The notes beneath the pieces are model-generated. The model saw nothing but the letters and a program-made list of their open reading frames with translations. It did not search any database and was not told the DNA's origin. 64,000 nt of DNA from Cucumis sativus (Eukaryota; Streptophyta; Magnoliopsida; Cucurbitales; Cucurbitaceae): the NCBI RefSeq assembly GCF_000004075.3, contig NC_026655.2:21809489-21873488 (forward strand), given 5' to 3'. Positions 59,201 through 64,000 of the stretch are shown in pieces. Position 1 is the stretch's first letter. Each line of letters starts with the position of its first letter. A program made the translations under genes and the position numbers.

Positions 59201-61490
59201 AAGTTTGAATTTTCACACGTGTGCTTTTAGTTTCGAAAAAGATACAAAAATATATTCACATGGTAGACAAGTTGCAATTTACTCTCAAATGTGATATTTA
59301 AAAGGTATGAATTGTTTTAATTAAAATACTATCTTATAACTTGTAATTTGGGTTTTGTTCCATTTTAATCTCCCGTCCCTTCTAAATTTTAAAAAATATT
59401 TTTAACATTTTCAATTCTTCACACGAAATTTTTGGAGAATTTTGATTTGTGGAGTTGAACTTAAGTTGACATTATATTTGTGATGATTTGATATGACGTG
59501 GTTCGATCTCTAGTATTTGATCATCTGATTCTCTCTCGATTAGATGCTTACATTTGATTTGAGGAAACGAAACACGCGATGTTCTTGAAGTTATTGGAAG
59601 AAAGCTTGTATTTCTAAAGAAACTTCAATTTTCGAGGACAATCGACTTCATGAGTTAGGAAATCTTCTAGCTCTTGAGAGAATTCTCTTAGACTTTTTGA
59701 AGTAAAAAATTTCCAACCCCTGCAAATATAAAAAGAATTAAAAAATTTACAACCCTTGTAATATTATTTGTAGAGTTCTCTGGTTGGTAACTCATGGGCT
59801 AAACCCAAGTAAATAATATTTAATCTAACCAAAATAATTAACTTGATCCAACGGTCATAATGAAAACATGTGACATCATCCGAATGGACCAATTTATGTC
59901 TTCAATTTAAATTTGGAACATAGGTTAACTTTTTAATTAATCCCAAATTTAATTATTTGTATTTTCATCATTAATTTAGTAAATGACGTGACAATTTGTG
60001 ATTCTTGTCAACAAATTTTATTCAACACTCATACATTTAAAATATATCTTTTCTAAAAAATCTTTAAATTAATGATTATATTTCACTTTTTTTAGGGTTT
60101 TTTTTCCAAAAAATATAATTTATCGGTAAAATATTTACACTAAATAATTTCAAAAATAGAAAAAACTCACATGACCAAAATAAAAAATACAAAAAATGAT
60201 CCAATCACAACACGTCCATGTAATATATTTGGTATGTTTAGATTTGGCTATATAACCGTTTATATTTGGCTATGATATCTAACCAGATTTTTGGTTTAGA
60301 TTTGACCGGCTAGATTTAGGTTCAAATCTAAATGAGTTTTTTTTCAATATTTTCTAGATCATTTAGATTTGGATAGAATTTGACCACTTAAATCTAAAAC
60401 TATTATTTTTCAAGATTTTTTTTTATAGTTTAGATGTGGGGATCATTTAAATTGTCCAAATCTAAATGATTTTTTATAAAAAAATTTGATAATTTGTGCT
60501 TATCAAGTTGTATAAAATTATATAAAAATTTGGCTCTATATTTTTAAGCCATAAGTAAAAAAATATAGTAAATATATACTATGATAAGAAATGAAGCATA
60601 TTTAGTAATTTTGAATCTATTTGATACATTTTGCTTTATAACGTTAATAGATAAATTTGTTAAATTGCTATGGTAAAATTAGGAAAATGTACCTAGGGAA
60701 GATTGTTTTTTTTTTTTCTTTTTCTTTTTTTTTTTGCCAATTTTGCAAAGTTATTTCATAAATATCCTTGATTGAAATTTGATGTATATAAAAGAAATGG
60801 TTTGTCAAAATCATTAAAAGAAATGTTAAAATTGAAATTTTTTAAAGAAAAAAAAGAATGTTTACCATGAATAATATGAAATAATTGGTTAAAGATGACA
60901 CATATTCCTTCCTAGTTTGTATTTAAGAACAAATAAACTTATTGTTAATATTTCTAACCACATATTTGAACCTTAGAGTGTTTATTAGACATTTGATCAC
61001 TTGAAGATAATTTGAGGATCAATCCAAAATTTTTGGATCCAAAATGAAATTTGTTCTAATTTTTTAAAACATACCTTTTTTAATTTGGATATTTTGTTTT
61101 GTTATCATTTATATAACTTTTTAAAAAATTATTCCACACATAGGTTGATCTCAATTCTCCATTACCATAGAAAAGCAAAGAACAAAAAAACCTAAATCTA
61201 AACCTAAATGGGTGAAAGCCAAGAAAAATTAAAGTGAGTGAAATTAGGAAAAACTTAAATTTGAAAGAGTGAGATTTAATCCATGTGCCATCACTAGGAG
61301 TCTTTTGATAATGTATGTTTGCAATGACTTAATTAAGAAAAATAAGTTTAGGATTATTTGATGGACACTGTAATTGGATAGAATTGTAATGTAAAGTAAT
61401 AAAAAAAATTTAAGTTTAGACGGACTCAGTTTGTAATATAAAATTTGTCATGTTTTAACACTTTTTTATTGTAATATAATATAAATTTTT
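56250..61490. other. Spacer between the second and third COPT genes
   Basis: AT-rich DNA, without a supportable gene. 59440-59720 is less AT-rich and looks repeat-derived (CTCTAGTATTTGATCATCTG, TTCTTGAAGTTATTGGAAGA), but I cannot place it. 60095-60480 is a repeat listed separately. T-rich runs occur at 60707-60735. Confidence 0.5.
60095..60480 (-). repeat. Second copy of the CCAAATCTAAAC repeat family, minus orientation
   Basis: The complement gives AAATCTAAATGATC-type words repeatedly (60240-60480). It then gives the same flank as the 22360-22500 copy: AAATATATTA, a TGATTGGATCATTTTTTGTAT stretch, GGTCATGTGAG, and TTATATTTTTTGG followed by A-rich sequence and CCC. Order and spacing agree, so it is the same element family, inverted. 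Confidence 0.5.
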
Positions 61491-61582
61491 ACCATATTTG
61501 TTCCGTCTATTAGTCCCACTTTTTAATACTCTCCGATTTCCATTAATCTTAAATATTATTACATCTCACCTCTTGATTACAA

Positions 61583-61764
61583 GTACTGTTTTATTTCATT
61601 TTGAGCATAAATTTTATAAAACACATTTTTTAAGTGTTGAAATAAAATTTGAAATAACAAGAAAAAGAAAGCTTCGGTACTAGCAAATTGGTAGTACACT
61701 CACAACTTTATTTGATAGTACAATTTCAACTTCATTATTTCATTGCAATCCAAACAAAATGTAC
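61583..61764. promoter_or_regulatory. GTAC cluster upstream of the third COPT gene
   Basis: GTAC occurs at 61583-61586, 61677-61680, 61694-61697, 61718-61721 and 61761-61764, five times in 182 bp just before the ATG at 61775. A TATA box (TATAAA, 61615-61620) lies among them. The enrichment fits copper-response elements; the function is inferred. Confidence 0.45.
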
Positions 61765-61774
61765 CAAAAAGAAA

Positions 61775-62167
61775 ATGGAAACTCACATGACATTTTATTG
61801 GGGAAAGACGATAGAGATCCTCTTCCCCGGTTGGCCTGGTCGGAGCTTTTTCTCCTCAGTCATCGTTTTAATTTTTGTTTTTCTCCTTGCCTTCACCGTG
61901 GAGTGGCTCTCACACACTAAATTCACCACCTCCGCCATGGACAACCTCACTGCCGGCCTGGTTCAGACCATTCTTTACGGCATTCGAGTGGGGTTGGCTT
62001 TCATCGTTATGTTGGCGGTCATGTCATATAACGTGGGAATTTTGCTAGCGGCAGTGACTGGATATTCGATCGGGTTCTTGGTTTATGGGAGTAAGATATT
62101 TAATCGATCAAAAATTGATCCAAATCTAAATTTAGATTCTCTTGATCTTCCACCACTCAATTGTTAG
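61775..62167 (+). CDS. COPT: COPT/Ctr copper transporter, short N-terminus
   Basis: An intact, intronless gene for 130 residues. The start METHMTFYWGKTIEILFPGW is the first ATG in the family frame; upstream codons are in frame but lack an ATG. The Met/His-rich extracellular domain of its neighbours is reduced to METHM. Three helices are present at about 26-45, 70-86 and 88-106, with MLAVM (M79, M83) in TM2 and GYSIG (G96, G100) in TM3, so the copper path is complete. The tail ends DLPPLNC. A short-N-terminus member could be lower affinity or located in an internal membrane, but that is inference. An out-of-frame ATG lies 16 nt upstream (61759). Confidence 0.92.
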   Translation: METHMTFYWGKTIEILFPGWPGRSFFSSVIVLIFVFLLAFTVEWLSHTKFTTSAMDNLTAGLVQTILYGIRVGLAFIVMLAVMSYNVGILLAAVTGYSIGFLVYGSKIFNRSKIDPNLNLDSLDLPPLNC

Positions 62168-62187
62168 CATAAAGAATTAATTAAGAT

Positions 62188-62283
62188 AGTTTGTCTTGTT
62201 TTATATGAATTTCAATTTTAGTTTGTTTTGTTTTATATGAATTTCAATTTTAGTTTATTCTGTTTTACATGAATTTCAATTTT
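62188..62283 (+). repeat. Three tandem 32-bp repeats in the 3' region of COPT
   Basis: Copies start at 62188, 62220 and 62252 and each carries ATGAATTTCAATTTT. Copies 1 and 2 differ at one position; copy 3 has a few changes (TTTATTCTG, TTACATG). The array begins 21 bp after the COPT stop codon and so lies in its probable 3'UTR. Confidence 0.85.
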
Positions 62284-62289
62284 TTATCG

Positions 62290-63320
62290 ACCAAATTTAC
62301 TTAGATAATCTATCTCTTTTGAATTTTGAAGTTGGAAGAATTTTAATTACTTAAATTAAATTTTATTTTCATAAAAAAATTAATTTTATATTTAGTATTT
62401 TGTTGAGATACTAATAAATATAAAAGAGTTTAACTATAATAATTTTCTAAAAATGAATATGTTAATTGAACATTGGGGAAGTTTATATTCTCTTTATATT
62501 TTTAGTATACTTTATCTTCGTTACTTTTTGGTAATTATCTTAGTCTCCTTATTATGAAACTTTTTGTTTTAATGAATATATACCTTTTTCAACACTGTAA
62601 ATGGAGATTGCAAAGAAATTTGCATCACACATCACACTACAACTGCAACTCGATAACTTGTAAACTCGAAAAAAACGATAAGCAAACTCATAAATCAAAA
62701 CAAAATTAGACTTTCATCTTTCTAATCTTTTCTCTTTTAGGTGTTTTTGTACTTTGATATGGTTGAGATATTGAGAACAATCTTAAGACAATTTTACTCA
62801 TCCTAGTGTTAGTGTTTGGAGACTAATTATTTTTGAGAATATAACATATTACTTTTTTTTAGAAGATCGAACTTTTTGGAATGATTTAAAAAATGAAGAG
62901 AAATACTTTTAAAAGAAAGTAAAAAAGTATAGAACACAACAAAAAAAAATTACTGAAATTGGAAGAGAATTGATTCATAAGAATTGTGAATAGTTTGTCA
63001 TTTCTCTAAATGGATCATTTATTCTTTAGAAAATTGAAGGAATCTGACCTCCAAATCAATCCAATGAAATTCTTTTACCCACCTCCTAGTGGCCAATTAA
63101 ATTCTCTAGAAAACTATCACCTCATATTTTATCCAATCAAAAGTTTTGATATGGATGAAGAATTAAAATTTGGCCTTTGGGTTTTGGCTCCAATTTCCTA
63201 ACAATATTCAAATTGTCTTATTCTAAAATGAAAAGCACGTTTCATATATTTTAACTTCAATTACTATTTTAAAATTAGAGAAATTGCATCCCATCACAAA
63301 AATATTTAGAAAAAAATAGT
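62290..63320. other. AT-rich spacer
   Basis: No gene is supported. The frame at 63010-63201 has no recognisable family. Confidence 0.5.
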
Positions 63321-63329
63321 TTATGATAT

Positions 63330-63525
63330 TTTTTTTATATATTGCGAATATGACAAATATGACAAGTAATTAATGTAACAAACAACTATTTGACCAATAT
63401 TGAAGGGCCACATAAGGCTATTAGAGGTTTATCGACTTTTAAATTTGCTACTTTTACAATTTAAAAAATGTAGTGAAATAAACTCTATTATCATTAAAAA
63501 AATCTTGCTACTTTTGTGGACACTC
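63330..63525 (+). repeat. Copy of the dispersed repeat family, plus orientation
   Basis: It contains GAATATGACAAATATGACAA, TATTAGAGG.TTATCGACTTTT and TTTGCTACTTTTACAATTTA, shared with 34971-35120 (inverted) and with 13508-13610 (second half). It directly abuts the CACTA end at 63532. Confidence 0.55.
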
Positions 63526-63531
63526 CTTAAT

Positions 63532-64000
63532 CACTACAAGAACTTGGTAGTTTCCCGACGCAGTACGACGTCGGGATGATTACAAAAAGCATCGGGCACA
63601 TCTTTTCTGACGTTCTCTTCAACTTCAGGAAATACATCGAAAAAATTGTGTCAGGAGACCCATTCCCCATGCAATACAAAGATGCGTTGGGATTGACTTT
63701 TCCCCAACGTTCATTTGACCGACGACATCAATGTGTTGGGGTAACCTATATGACTCTGCCAACGTCCTCGTGAACATCGGGAGAAGGTGTTTCCCGACGC
63801 TACGTCGTGGAATCTATCCTTGATGCCATCTTACATGTGTCGCGGAAAGACCTATTTACTGATGCAGTTTGTGCGCTGGAAATAATAATTCTAGTTTTTT
63901 TTTAATTATTATCTTTTAAATTTTAAATTTTTTGTTTCGATTGTAGTTTCTATTCGATTCCAATTCGACTTAATTTAAATAAAAACTGAACAACCAAAAT
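63532..64000 (+). mobile_element. CACTA-type (En/Spm) transposon end, cut by the window edge
   Basis: CACTACAAGAACTTGG at 63532 is the typical CACTA terminus. Subterminal motifs follow: TTTCCCGACG at 63551-63560, its complement CGTCGGG at 63569-63575 forming a small hairpin, and TTTCCCGACG again at 63790-63799. Such repeated subterminal words bind the transposase in this superfamily. The visible 469 bp have no coding region, and the rest lies beyond the window. Confidence 0.7.

Noticed and set aside
1-64000. microRNA precursors, telomeric repeats and CRISPR arrays
   Set aside because: I scanned by eye for common conserved plant miRNA sequences and TTTAGGG arrays and found none; CRISPR is not expected in a plant genome.

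Overview
The window is nuclear DNA of a eudicot plant. It is AT-rich, it has GT-AG introns with pyrimidine-rich acceptors, CT-rich 5' leaders and a Pol III tRNA-Ser gene, and all recognisable proteins belong to plant families. Several non-coding repeats resemble ones I associate with cucurbits such as cucumber or melon. That genus-level guess rests on memory and is only an inference.

Layout: 1-8200 holds no convincing gene but has an orphan promoter-like stretch (1880-2180), a GC-rich island (4000-4380) and a small MITE. 8506-10560 is an MTP1-type zinc transporter gene with a 5'UTR intron. 12773-14512 is an elongin C gene carrying two frameshifts. 16284-17896 is a short PPR (THA8-like) gene with a shifted C-terminus. 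20068-20149 is tRNA-Ser(AGA). 20155-24400 is mostly repeat-derived. 24874-26489 is a five-exon gene for a small plant-specific protein ending in GSLYY. 29389-29928 (minus) is a four-helix membrane protein. 30000-39000 is a gene desert. 39234-41058 is a five-exon gene for a Ser/Gln-rich protein ending in LPQEWTY. 41100-45700 is another desert. 46280-49080 (minus) is decayed transposon-type sequence with a DUF1985-like region. 51762-62167 contains three copper-transporter (COPT/Ctr) genes, one of them frameshifted. A CACTA-type transposon end enters at 63532 and runs off the window.

Metal transport is the only functional theme: one vacuolar-type Zn transporter, and 42 kb further on a COPT cluster whose upstream regions are rich in GTAC, the core of the copper-response element bound by SPL7-type regulators. 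No operon-like logic is expected in a plant. The other genes look like independent housekeeping genes.

A recurring oddity is indels inside otherwise well-conserved coding exons: elongin C (+2 and +1), PPR (-1), COPT (+4), and perhaps the start of the 39-kb gene. This is either local gene decay or uncorrected indels in the assembly, and read mapping would decide.
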